DNA from: Sulfurimonas sp. UBA6792
GTDB taxonomy: Bacteria; Campylobacterota; Campylobacteria; Campylobacterales; Sulfurimonadaceae
Direction of reading: 5' to 3'
NCBI GenBank assembly: GCA_002452425.1
Contig: DKFQ01000123.1
Location: 1 to 14,904 of the forward strand
DNA: 14,904 bases
Each line of letters starts with the position of its first letter. Position 1 is the stretch's first letter. A model generated the notes under the pieces. That model did no database searches, was not told the DNA's origin, and saw nothing but the letters and a program-made list of their open reading frames with translations. Of the stretch, positions 7,982 through 14,732 are shown piece after piece. Position numbers and translations under genes: made by a program.

Positions 7982-8550
7982 TGAAAAAACTCTTTCTTAT
8001 CATCGGGGCACCCGGTTCCGGTAAGACTACCGATGCAGAACTTATCGCTAAACAAAACAGCGAGATAACGCACTACTCTACAGGCGATATGCTAAGAGCG
8101 GAAGTTGCAAGCGGCTCTGCTCTTGGAGCTGAGATAGAGAGCTATATATCTAAAGGGCTTATAGTTCCCATCAAAATAGCCATAGAAACCATAGTAAACG
8201 CCATCAAAAATGCCCCTACCGATACTATCATCATTGATGGTTATCCTAGAAGTATGGAGCAGTTGAGTGCCTTGGATGACTACTTAAAAAGTGACATATT
8301 TTTAGAGCTTTGCAGTGTTATAGAGGTTTATGTAAGCGAAGATACCGCAAAAGAGCGAGTTCTTGGACGCTCACGCGGCGAGGATGACAAAGTAGAGGTT
8401 TTTAACAACCGAATGAAAGTTTACATAGAGCCTCTGAGAGATATAAAAGCATTTTATAGTGATAAAAATCTATTGCATACGATAGATGGTGAGCGAACTA
8501 TAGAAGAGATAGTTTTAGAGATGGAAAATTTTATAAAGTCAAAAATATAA
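7981..8550 (+). CDS. adk: Adenylate kinase, short-LID form of the Helicobacter/Campylobacter type
   Basis: Transfers phosphate between ATP and AMP, or a related nucleoside monophosphate. The 189-residue protein has a P-loop GAPGSGKTT (9-17), the NMP-binding STGDMLR (33-39), the DGYPRS motif (86-91) and a short LID with R130, R132 and ED (134-135). It lacks the roughly 30-residue LID insert of E. coli Adk, as UMP/CMP kinases and Helicobacter Adk do. It overlaps aspS by one base (TAATG) and has no good ribosome-binding site of its own, so translation is probably coupled. In Helicobacter pylori and Campylobacter jejuni this gene also follows aspS and is itself followed by ppa; here a second adenylate kinase faces it instead. 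A UMP/CMP-kinase-like specificity cannot be ruled out by sequence alone. Confidence 0.88.
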   Translation: MKKLFLIIGAPGSGKTTDAELIAKQNSEITHYSTGDMLRAEVASGSALGAEIESYISKGLIVPIKIAIETIVNAIKNAPTDTIIIDGYPRSMEQLSALDDYLKSDIFLELCSVIEVYVSEDTAKERVLGRSRGEDDKVEVFNNRMKVYIEPLRDIKAFYSDKNLLHTIDGERTIEEIVLEMENFIKSKI

Positions 8551-8576
8551 TTGAACCTTTTAAAAGGTTCAATTAT
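8547..8576. terminator. 30-bp perfect palindrome between the convergent adk genes, likely two-way terminator
   Basis: Each 15-base arm is perfectly complementary to the other, centred between 8561 and 8562 (CCTTTT/AAAAGG core, ends TAATT/AATTA). It can fold into a stem of about 13 bp with a TTAA loop. The TAA stops of both genes (8548-8550 plus strand; 8575-8573 minus strand) lie at mirror positions in the stem. A run of T follows the stem in the minus direction, so it should stop the minus-strand gene best; the plus direction has only a short AT tail. Confidence 0.75.
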
Positions 8577-9220
8577 CCTAGTTTTGCGATAATAGCCGCT
8601 TCAACATCAGCGATGTTTAGAGTGCCGTCAACTGTGATGTATGTAATCTTAGGATTTTTTGCCGCTTGTTCTTTGTAGTAGCCTATAAGTGGTTTTGTTT
8701 GTTCATGATACACTTTAAGTCTATCTAAAACAACTTCCTCTTTATCATCATCTCTTTGAACCAAATCTTCACCGCTCTCATCATCTTTGCCTTCAACTTT
8801 TGGCGGGTTAAATATGATATGGTAAGTTCTTCCAGATGCCAAATGTGCACGACGACCGGACATTCTCTTTACAATCTCACTATCAGCAACATCTATCTCG
8901 ATAACTGCATCTATATTTATGCCTGCATTTGTAACCGCATCTGCTTGAGCAAGAGTACGTGGAAAACCATCTAAAAGATAGCCGTTTTTGCAATCATCTT
9001 CAGCGATTCTGTCTTTTACAAGACCTATGATGATATCATCAGTTACAAGCTTGCCTGCATCCATCGCTGCTTTTGCCATTTTACCCATCTCTGTACCTGC
9101 TTTGATAGCAGCACGAAGCATATCACCCGTAGAGATTTGCGGTATGTTATATCTTTTTGTCAAAAATTGCGCCTGTGTACCCTTGCCTGCACCCGGAGCG
9201 CCTAGTAGTATTATTCTCAT
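8573..9220 (-). CDS. adk: Adenylate kinase, long-LID form of the E. coli type
   Basis: Canonical cytoplasmic adenylate kinase (ATP + AMP to 2 ADP), 215 residues, about the length of E. coli Adk (214). P-loop GAPGAGKGTQ (7-16), STGDMLR (30-36), LLDGFPRT (82-89), then a full LID at about 122-159 containing H126, S129, D146 and S149. These are the positions of the hydrogen-bonded LID network of E. coli Adk (H126, S129, D146, T149), not a zinc-binding Cys4. The stretch FNPPKVEGKDD is nearly identical to gammaproteobacterial enzymes, which suggests transfer from or long-term sharing with them. AGGAT lies 5 bases before the ATG. It converges on the short adenylate kinase with 22 bases between the stops and has its own promoter. 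Confidence 0.95.
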   Translation of the reverse strand: MRIILLGAPGAGKGTQAQFLTKRYNIPQISTGDMLRAAIKAGTEMGKMAKAAMDAGKLVTDDIIIGLVKDRIAEDDCKNGYLLDGFPRTLAQADAVTNAGINIDAVIEIDVADSEIVKRMSGRRAHLASGRTYHIIFNPPKVEGKDDESGEDLVQRDDDKEEVVLDRLKVYHEQTKPLIGYYKEQAAKNPKITYITVDGTLNIADVEAAIIAKLG

Positions 9221-9244
9221 TTTTTATCCTAGCTTTTTTTTGGA

Positions 9245-9250
9245 ATTATA
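9245..9250 (-). promoter_or_regulatory. -10 box of the long-form adk promoter
   Basis: TATAAT on the minus strand (reading TATAATTCC) in the 58-base gap between the acidic-protein gene and adk. A message from here would carry a leader of about 20 bases with the AGGAT ribosome site at 9230-9226. It lets adk be expressed independently of its upstream neighbour. Confidence 0.6.
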
Positions 9251-9278
9251 TAAAAACAGATGTTAAAATCAGCTATTT

Positions 9279-9569
9279 TTACTCTTCATCCTCAAAGCCA
9301 AAATCATCATCGTCTTCGCCGTTTTGAGCCTCTAAGATATCATCAATCAGTTCTTTGCACTCATCCTCTTCAATATCACCGCTTGCTATATCATCAAGAA
9401 CATCTTGTAAATCTGCCTTAAACTCTCTAAGCTCTTCTATCTCTTCTTTTGCCTCTTCGCTTGCATCTTTATTGTCTGCAATCTCTTGAAAAATCTCATC
9501 CAATCTCTCGTCAATATCGGGAATAACACTCTTTGTAATCAACTCTTCTAATTGCTGTGCGTATGACAT
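9279..9569 (-). CDS. Small, strongly acidic alpha-helical protein of unknown function
   Basis: I do not recognise this 96-residue protein. It carries 39 Asp or Glu against 7 Lys or Arg, a net charge near -32. There is no signal peptide or membrane segment. Residues about 1-85 have helix-favouring composition with spaced hydrophobics (LEELI, LDEIFQEI, LQDVLDDI, LIDDIL), suggesting coiled coil or a helical bundle; the tail 84-96 is almost all Asp and Glu. One Cys (in EDECKEL). AAGGAT five bases before the ATG and a TATACT box support real expression. It is divergent from the CinA-like gene and followed on the same strand by adk. Such proteins can act as nucleic-acid mimics, chaperones or metal buffers, but nothing here selects among these. 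Confidence 0.8.
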   Translation of the reverse strand: MSYAQQLEELITKSVIPDIDERLDEIFQEIADNKDASEEAKEEIEELREFKADLQDVLDDIASGDIEEDECKELIDDILEAQNGEDDDDFGFEDEE

Positions 9570-9590
9570 CTTGTATCCTTAAATGTTTTT

Positions 9591-9601
9591 AGTATAATAC
9601 T
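9591..9601. promoter_or_regulatory. Symmetric two-way -10 element (AGTATAATACT)
   Basis: An 11-base odd palindrome in the 60-base gap between two divergent genes. On the plus strand TATAAT (9593-9598) can serve the CinA-like gene 31 bases on; on the minus strand TATACT (9596-9591) can serve the acidic-protein gene 21 bases on. Both genes have ribosome sites at proper distance (GGTGGA at 9617-9622; AAGGAT at 9580-9575). The same bases would thus start messages both ways. Inferred from sequence only. Confidence 0.6.
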
Positions 9602-9629
9602 TAAAAAAGATAAAGCGGTGGATTAAAAA

Positions 9630-10361
9630 ATGAACTTTTATGCGTGTATCATAGGAAGTGAAATACTCAACGGTCGTAGGGTTGATAAGCATTTTGATTT
9701 TTTGAAAAATGAGTTGCAAAAGTATGGGCATGAACTTTTTGCCTCTTTTGTTATAAAAGATGATGAAAACTTAATCAAAAAAACATACAATTTTATCAAG
9801 GATGATGCAGATGGCGTGATGTTCTCTTTTGGCGGTATCGGGGCAACTCCCGATGATTTGACAAGAGCCGTTGCAGCGGAGGTTTTTACCGCAAAACCAC
9901 TTCAGAGACATAAAAAATTTGAGCAGGATATCATAGAGCGGTTTGGAAATGATGCTTATCCGCATAGAATTCATATGGCAGATTTGCCACAAAACTCACA
10001 ACTTCTTTTCAACCCTATCAACAACATGTCCGGCTTTTCGCTACAAGATAGATACTTTTTTACCCCTGGATTTCCAGAGATGTCACATCCAATGCTGTGT
10101 GCCGTTATAGAGAAGTTTTTTAGCAAAAGTGTCAAAAAACATCGACGTACACTGCTAGCGCAAACAAGTGAAAACACCCTAATAAACATTATGAAAGAGA
10201 TTCCTAAAGATATAGAACTCTCTTCTTTGCCGATGCTACGTGATGCAAGGGCATCTGTTGAAATATCGCTCTGCTCTATGGATGCAACTTATGTAGAAAA
10301 ATATTTTCATCTTTTTGAAAATTTTTTGAAAAAAGAAAATATCAATTATGATTTGATTTGA
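9630..10361 (+). CDS. CinA N-terminal-like molybdopterin-binding-fold protein
   Basis: A 243-residue protein whose first 165 residues match the MoaB/MogA-like domain found at the N-terminus of CinA. The signs are IIGSEILNGRRVD (7-19, compare GDELL-G-D in CinA) and the FSFGGIGATPDDLTRAV loop (66-81), equivalent to GG-GPT-DD. The rest (about 170-243) is a small domain I do not recognise, and the CinA C-terminal nicotinamide-nucleotide amidase domain is absent. CinA N-domains can act as ADP-ribose or CoA pyrophosphatases; whether this one does, binds molybdopterin, or neither is unknown. It starts at ATG after GGTGGA and is a single-gene unit ending at a hairpin shared with the ankyrin gene. Confidence 0.82.
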   Translation: MNFYACIIGSEILNGRRVDKHFDFLKNELQKYGHELFASFVIKDDENLIKKTYNFIKDDADGVMFSFGGIGATPDDLTRAVAAEVFTAKPLQRHKKFEQDIIERFGNDAYPHRIHMADLPQNSQLLFNPINNMSGFSLQDRYFFTPGFPEMSHPMLCAVIEKFFSKSVKKHRRTLLAQTSENTLINIMKEIPKDIELSSLPMLRDARASVEISLCSMDATYVEKYFHLFENFLKKENINYDLI

Positions 10362-10379
10362 TGCTATTTGTTAGTCAAA

Positions 10380-10396
10380 GAGGTAAAGATTACCTC
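10380..10396. terminator. Hairpin between the CinA-like and ankyrin genes
   Basis: GAGGTAA (10380-10386) and TTACCTC (10390-10396) form a 7-bp stem with a 3-base loop AGA. The TAA stop of the minus-strand ankyrin gene (10392-10390) lies in the stem. T-rich but short tails follow on both sides, so terminator strength is uncertain. Confidence 0.5.
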
Positions 10397-10893
10397 GCGT
10401 AACTTTTGTTGATAGGACTGTTTTCATTAAAATTGAGTATTTTTAAAATTGTTTTTTTGTTCATTTTACGTGCAAAATCTATAACGCTAATACCCTTTGC
10501 GTCCACGGCATTTGCATTGGCACCCTGCTCTAACAAAAACCTTACCATCTCAACTCTGCCATAACAGACAGCTGCCATAAGTGGCGTAAAACGACTTCTT
10601 CTTTTGGTGTCATCAACCTTGAACCCTCTGGAGAGGAGATACTTTACGATATCTAAGTTATCATAGGTGACTGCCATATCAAAAATCGTAACACCCTCTT
10701 CGTCAAAATCAAATATATCCGCACCATTTTCAATCAAAAGCATAACTAGGTCAGTATCGCATCGGTACCTAAGAGATGATGCCAAAACAGACTCTCCACT
10801 CTCGTTAGATTCATTAATATCAGCACCGCTACTGATATGTTTCTTTATGCCCATATAATCATTATTTTTTAAAAGTTCAATCCATTTGCTCAT
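10390..10893 (-). CDS. Ankyrin-repeat protein
   Basis: A 167-residue cytoplasmic protein (no leader, no membrane segment) made of about four to five ankyrin repeats of 32-34 residues: roughly 1-27, 32-62, 67-97, 101-131 and 134-156. The clearest is TPLMAAVCYGRVEMVRFLLEQGANANAVD (103-131); partial consensus appears in DIVKYLLSRGFKVD (81-94) and VMLLIENGADIFDFD (50-64). Ankyrin repeats bind protein partners; no enzyme motif is visible and the partner is unknown. No Shine-Dalgarno precedes the ATG; instead a TATACT box lies 6 bases before it, so the message may be leaderless. It is divergent from dapD and convergent with the CinA-like gene. Confidence 0.88.
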   Translation of the reverse strand: MSKWIELLKNNDYMGIKKHISSGADINESNESGESVLASSLRYRCDTDLVMLLIENGADIFDFDEEGVTIFDMAVTYDNLDIVKYLLSRGFKVDDTKRRSRFTPLMAAVCYGRVEMVRFLLEQGANANAVDAKGISVIDFARKMNKKTILKILNFNENSPINKSYAR

Positions 10894-10899
10894 GAAGAA

Positions 10900-10909
10900 A
10901 GTATATACT
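10900..10909. promoter_or_regulatory. Palindromic AGTATATACT, possible -10 of the ankyrin gene
   Basis: Perfect 10-base palindrome. On the minus strand its TATACT (10905-10900) ends 6 bases before the ankyrin ATG, which would place the message start at or next to that codon. It could instead be an operator in the ankyrin-dapD gap. Confidence 0.4.
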
Positions 10910-10928
10910 AAATGTAATAATGTTTAAG

Positions 10929-10934
10929 TATAAT
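10929..10934 (+). promoter_or_regulatory. -10 box of the dapD promoter
   Basis: TATAAT in the context AGTATAATTC, 32 bases before the dapD ATG, with a purine-rich ribosome site AAGAGAG at 10955-10961. The same AGTATAATTC string occurs before aspC. No clear -35 box. Confidence 0.65.
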
Positions 10935-10966
10935 TCAAAAAATAAATTATGTAAAAGAGAGAATTC

Positions 10967-12163
10967 ATGGAAATTATTCAAACTGCAGATGCTTTTAAAG
11001 CACTTGTTCAAGAGATTAAAACAGAAATCAAAGGATATAAAGACCCGTTGGCTTTTGGTATATGTAGAGTAGATTTAGGACAGTTAAATCTCTCAAAAAC
11101 ACTTCAAGCTACCTATCCTGTAGTGAACTGGAATGAAAATTTTGGGAGTGCGGCTATTTTCATCAAGGCACTTGTGGAGCAAGAGGTGGAGGTAGATTTT
11201 ACACAAAGCGAAGTTGTTTGTAATGTCAACACTTCTTTTTTGAAAAGCGCTCTCAATGCATTTACTCCATATTCAGACGAAGCGTATGGTGATGCACACA
11301 AAAATATCCAAGTTGTCTCTGCACTCTACAATCAGCTTGTAACAAGCGGTGCAAGAGAGGGAGAGTTTAAAGTAGTTTTCCTTTTTGCAGATGAGCCTCT
11401 TAAGAGTGTTGAAGCGGCATATCTCAAACTCTATGCGCTCTCTTTGGCGAAAGTTGCTATTAGAAGCATCAACCTCAATGGTGCTTTTGGTGCACTGCCA
11501 AATGTCGCATGGTCAGCGGGCATGCCAATCGAACTTGAGTATCTACGAGAGTATGAGATAGAGTTGAAGCTCTCCGGCGAGTACCCTCATATCGATTTTG
11601 TAGATAAATTTCCAAGATTTTTGCAACACATCATTCCAGCTGATAATACACGCATCCTTGATGCATCTAAAGTAAGATTTGGCGCACAACTTGCAGCAGG
11701 AACGACGGTTATGCCAGGGGCTTCTTATGTCAACTTCAATGCAGGAACAACAGGTCCTGTTATGGTAGAGGGGAGAATCTCAAGCTCGGCAGTTGTAGGT
11801 GCAGGAAGTGATGTTGGCGGTGGTGCTTCCATCCTTGGCGTACTTAGCGGAACAGACGGCAACCCTATCACTATCGGCAAGAACACACTTTTGGGTGCAA
11901 ACTCAACTTGCGGTATCCCTCTTGGAGATGGATGTATCCTTGATGGCGGTTTGGCGATTTTTGCAGGAACAAAGTTTCATATCAACAACGAAGAGTTATC
12001 TGAAATACAAGAGGTAAATCCTAATGTAAAACTTGACACTATTATGAAAGGAAAAGAGCTTGCAGGGCTAAATGGGCTTCATTTTAGACAAAATTCTCTC
12101 ACAGGAGAGTATGTAATTCAAAGAAGTACGAGAGAAGTAAAGTTAAACGCTGATTTACACTAA
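10967..12163 (+). CDS. dapD: 2,3,4,5-tetrahydropyridine-2,6-dicarboxylate N-succinyltransferase
   Basis: Transfers succinyl from succinyl-CoA to tetrahydrodipicolinate in the succinylase route to meso-diaminopimelate and lysine. The 398-residue protein is much longer than E. coli DapD (274). The first roughly 225 residues form a large N-terminal domain, followed by a left-handed beta-helix of hexapeptide repeats (about 230-340). The core MVEGRISSSAVVGAGSDVGGGAS (266-288) resembles the Mycobacterium DapD type, in which the Glu of VEGR is catalytic (E268 here). LLGANSTCGIPLGDGCILDGGL (308-329) continues the helix. The ATG has AAGAGAG upstream. speA follows 27 bases later with no terminator, so the two are probably co-transcribed. 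The long form is the usual one in Campylobacterota, to my knowledge. Confidence 0.94.
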   Translation: MEIIQTADAFKALVQEIKTEIKGYKDPLAFGICRVDLGQLNLSKTLQATYPVVNWNENFGSAAIFIKALVEQEVEVDFTQSEVVCNVNTSFLKSALNAFTPYSDEAYGDAHKNIQVVSALYNQLVTSGAREGEFKVVFLFADEPLKSVEAAYLKLYALSLAKVAIRSINLNGAFGALPNVAWSAGMPIELEYLREYEIELKLSGEYPHIDFVDKFPRFLQHIIPADNTRILDASKVRFGAQLAAGTTVMPGASYVNFNAGTTGPVMVEGRISSSAVVGAGSDVGGGASILGVLSGTDGNPITIGKNTLLGANSTCGIPLGDGCILDGGLAIFAGTKFHINNEELSEIQEVNPNVKLDTIMKGKELAGLNGLHFRQNSLTGEYVIQRSTREVKLNADLH

Positions 12164-12190
12164 ATTTTAGTTTTAAAAAAAAGGGGTGAT

Positions 12191-14020
12191 ATGAAAAATT
12201 TTGGTATTGATATTTGGGGAAACAAGAACTTTATTATTGAAGATGGTCAGATAAAGCTGAACTATAAGTGTATGCCATCACTCTTGCAAATTGTAGAAGA
12301 CATACGCTCAGAAGATGTTAGAGGACCAATTTTGCTAAGATTTCCGCATCTTATCAAAAGTCAGATACGTACACTCTACTCTTACTTTGACAAAGCCATC
12401 GAGCAAAACAACTATCAGGGTGCTTTTAATGCTGTTTTTCCGCTCAAAGTAAACCAATTTCCTCATGCCGTTGAAGCCATTACATCACAAGGGGCGCAGT
12501 ATAACTATGGTCTTGAAGCGGGTTCTAAGGCGGAGCTTATCCTTGCTATGAGCAAAACGCCTAGCGGTGCAAACATCACAGTAAACGGCTTTAAAGATAA
12601 AGAGATGATTACTCTTGGATTTATTGCGGCGCAAAGCGGACATAACATTACCATCACGATTGAGGGTTTGGGCGAGCTTGAGACTATTATCGAGGTTGCA
12701 AAAGAGTGTGATTTAAAAGTGCCAAATATCGGGATACGTGTAAGACTTCACAGCGCGGGAAGCGGTATCTGGGCAAAAAGCGGCGGTATGGATGCAAAAT
12801 TCGGTCTTACCTCTACAGAGATTATTGAGGCTATCACACTGCTTAGAGAAGCGGAACTTTTGGACTATTTGAGCATGATTCACTTTCATATCGGCTCTCA
12901 AATGTCCGATATCGCACCGCTTAAAAAAGCACTCCGTGAAGCCGGAAATATTTATGCAGAACTCAAAAAGATGGGAGCAAACAAGCTAAATAGCATCAAC
13001 ATAGGCGGTGGCTTGGCGGTAGAGTATGATCAACACACACATTCAAACTCTCGCAACTACTCCATCGATGAGTTCTCAAGCAGTGTTGTCTTCTTGCTTG
13101 GCGAAATTATGAATGCAAAAAATGTTGCCCATCCAAATATCTTTACAGAATCAGGCAGATTTATCGTTGCTTCCCATGCCGTGCTTATCACTCCTGTTTT
13201 GGAGCTTTTTACACAAGATTTTCAAGAAAAACTGCTCAATTTCAAGCCTGTAAATCCGCCGCTTATCGAAGAGCTTATAGAGTTAAACAAACTCTTAAAC
13301 AACACAAACTGTATCGAGTATCTTCACGATGCGCTTGACCACATGGAGTCGGTACTTACGCTCTTTGATTTGGGTTACATCGACCTTCAAGACCGCTCAA
13401 ATGCAGAGATTTTGGTACATAATGTCATCAAAAGAGCGCTTTACCTTAAATCTGCAAATCCGACGGATGAGCTTGCACAGTTGCAGGTAAAACTGCAAGA
13501 GCGTTATCTTATCAACGCCTCTATCTTTCAGAGTTTACCTGATTATTGGGGGCTTGGGCAACATTTCCCTGTTATGCCTCTACACCATCTCAACACAACG
13601 CCTCTGCGTGCTGCTTCTCTTTGGGATATCACATGTGACAGCGACGGTGAAATCGGCTTCAATCCTGACAAACCTCTCTATCTGCATGATGTAAACCTTG
13701 ATGAAGAGGAGTACTTTTTGGGCTTTTTCAATGTCGGTGCTTATCAAGAGACGCTTGGGATGAACCATAACCTCTTCACACACCCTAGCGAATATACTAT
13801 TATTATCGATGAGTATAACTATGAGATAAAAAATGCCGTTGAGTCAAAAAGTATTTTAGATATCTTGGATGCACTTGGTTATGATGTAGGAAAAGTTTCT
13901 AGCAAACTTAAAAATGATCTCTCAAATTCCACTTTTATAACAGAGAAAGAAAAAAATGATACACTTGCAAAATTAGAGCTGTTTTTGCAACAAAATGGCT
14001 ATTTAAGAACTACGAACTAG
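12191..14020 (+). CDS. speA: Biosynthetic arginine decarboxylase
   Basis: PLP enzyme that converts arginine to agmatine, first step of the agmatine route to putrescine and spermidine. The 609-residue protein has the family layout: alanine-racemase-like TIM barrel with PLP lysine K86 in FPLKVNQ, HSAGSGIWAKSGG (187-199), HFHIGSQ (231-237) for cofactor stacking, the phosphate-binding IGGGLAVEYD (271-280), an inserted helical segment (about 350-450), and a C-terminal beta-domain with catalytic C482 in TCDSDG and GAYQE (516-520). It starts at ATG after AGGGGTGAT. It sits between dapD and cysE, with cysE only 10 bases on. Agmatinase or agmatine deiminase genes are not in the window. Confidence 0.96.
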   Translation: MKNFGIDIWGNKNFIIEDGQIKLNYKCMPSLLQIVEDIRSEDVRGPILLRFPHLIKSQIRTLYSYFDKAIEQNNYQGAFNAVFPLKVNQFPHAVEAITSQGAQYNYGLEAGSKAELILAMSKTPSGANITVNGFKDKEMITLGFIAAQSGHNITITIEGLGELETIIEVAKECDLKVPNIGIRVRLHSAGSGIWAKSGGMDAKFGLTSTEIIEAITLLREAELLDYLSMIHFHIGSQMSDIAPLKKALREAGNIYAELKKMGANKLNSINIGGGLAVEYDQHTHSNSRNYSIDEFSSSVVFLLGEIMNAKNVAHPNIFTESGRFIVASHAVLITPVLELFTQDFQEKLLNFKPVNPPLIEELIELNKLLNNTNCIEYLHDALDHMESVLTLFDLGYIDLQDRSNAEILVHNVIKRALYLKSANPTDELAQLQVKLQERYLINASIFQSLPDYWGLGQHFPVMPLHHLNTTPLRAASLWDITCDSDGEIGFNPDKPLYLHDVNLDEEEYFLGFFNVGAYQETLGMNHNLFTHPSEYTIIIDEYNYEIKNAVESKSILDILDALGYDVGKVSSKLKNDLSNSTFITEKEKNDTLAKLELFLQQNGYLRTTN

Positions 14021-14030
14021 GAGTTTATCT

Positions 14031-14732
14031 TTGGGACTTTTTGCTGAAATCAGAGAAGATTTTTCAAATGCTTATAACAACGATCCAGCACTCAACTCTA
14101 AACTTGATTTTCTCTTTAACTACCCAGGTGTCTGGGCAGTTGCATGGTACAGAGTGGCACACAGACTTTATAAGGCAAATTTTAAAAGTCTAGCAAGAAT
14201 CATTATGGGGTTCAACCAAATCCTTACCAATATAGATATCCATCCAGGTGCAGTTATAGGAAAGAGAGTTTTCATAGACCATGGTACTGGTGTGGTTATC
14301 GGTCAGACCGCTATCATAGAAGATGATGTCCTTATCTATCAAGGCGTAACGCTTGGCGGTGTCTCACTCACACAAGGCAAAAGACACCCTACCGTAAAAA
14401 AAGGTGCCGTTATAGGTGCGGGAGCAAAAGTGCTTGGTAACATTGTCATCGGAGAGAACGCAAAAATCGGCGCAAACTCTGTTGTCGTCAAACCCGTTCC
14501 CGACAATGCAACCGCTATTGGTATCCCTGCTCATGTGATAGAAAAAGGTAGATGTAAAGAGCCTCTTATGCACAACCTTCTGCCTGACATAAATAAAGAG
14601 ATGTTTGAGTATCTACTTAAGCGTGTTGCGGTTTTAGAACATATCTTGGTTGAAGATAACAAAGAGCTTTTAGAGCAAGATTTGGCACTTGAAAATATTT
14701 ATGAATCCTTTATCAGAGCGATGAAAAATTAG
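14031..14732 (+). CDS. cysE: Serine O-acetyltransferase
   Basis: Makes O-acetylserine from serine and acetyl-CoA for cysteine synthesis, in the cytoplasm. The 233-residue protein starts at a TTG, with AGGAG seven bases before it and no nearby ATG that keeps the conserved start. The N-terminal helical part is short (about 1-68), as in the Bacillus-type enzyme, unlike the longer E. coli form. The left-handed beta-helix (about 69-170) has DIHPGA (69-74), DHGTG with catalytic H84, and GKRHPT (117-122). After it comes a helical tail of about 60 residues, ending in RAMKN. The C-terminal Ile by which many CysE proteins bind CysK is absent. It follows speA by 10 bases. Confidence 0.95.
   Translation: MGLFAEIREDFSNAYNNDPALNSKLDFLFNYPGVWAVAWYRVAHRLYKANFKSLARIIMGFNQILTNIDIHPGAVIGKRVFIDHGTGVVIGQTAIIEDDVLIYQGVTLGGVSLTQGKRHPTVKKGAVIGAGAKVLGNIVIGENAKIGANSVVVKPVPDNATAIGIPAHVIEKGRCKEPLMHNLLPDINKEMFEYLLKRVAVLEHILVEDNKELLEQDLALENIYESFIRAMKN

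Noticed and set aside
7645..8073. Minus-strand open frame of 142 codons over the aspS-adk junction
   Set aside because: Antisense to two conserved genes and with no recognisable domain; the conserved motifs are all on the plus strand.
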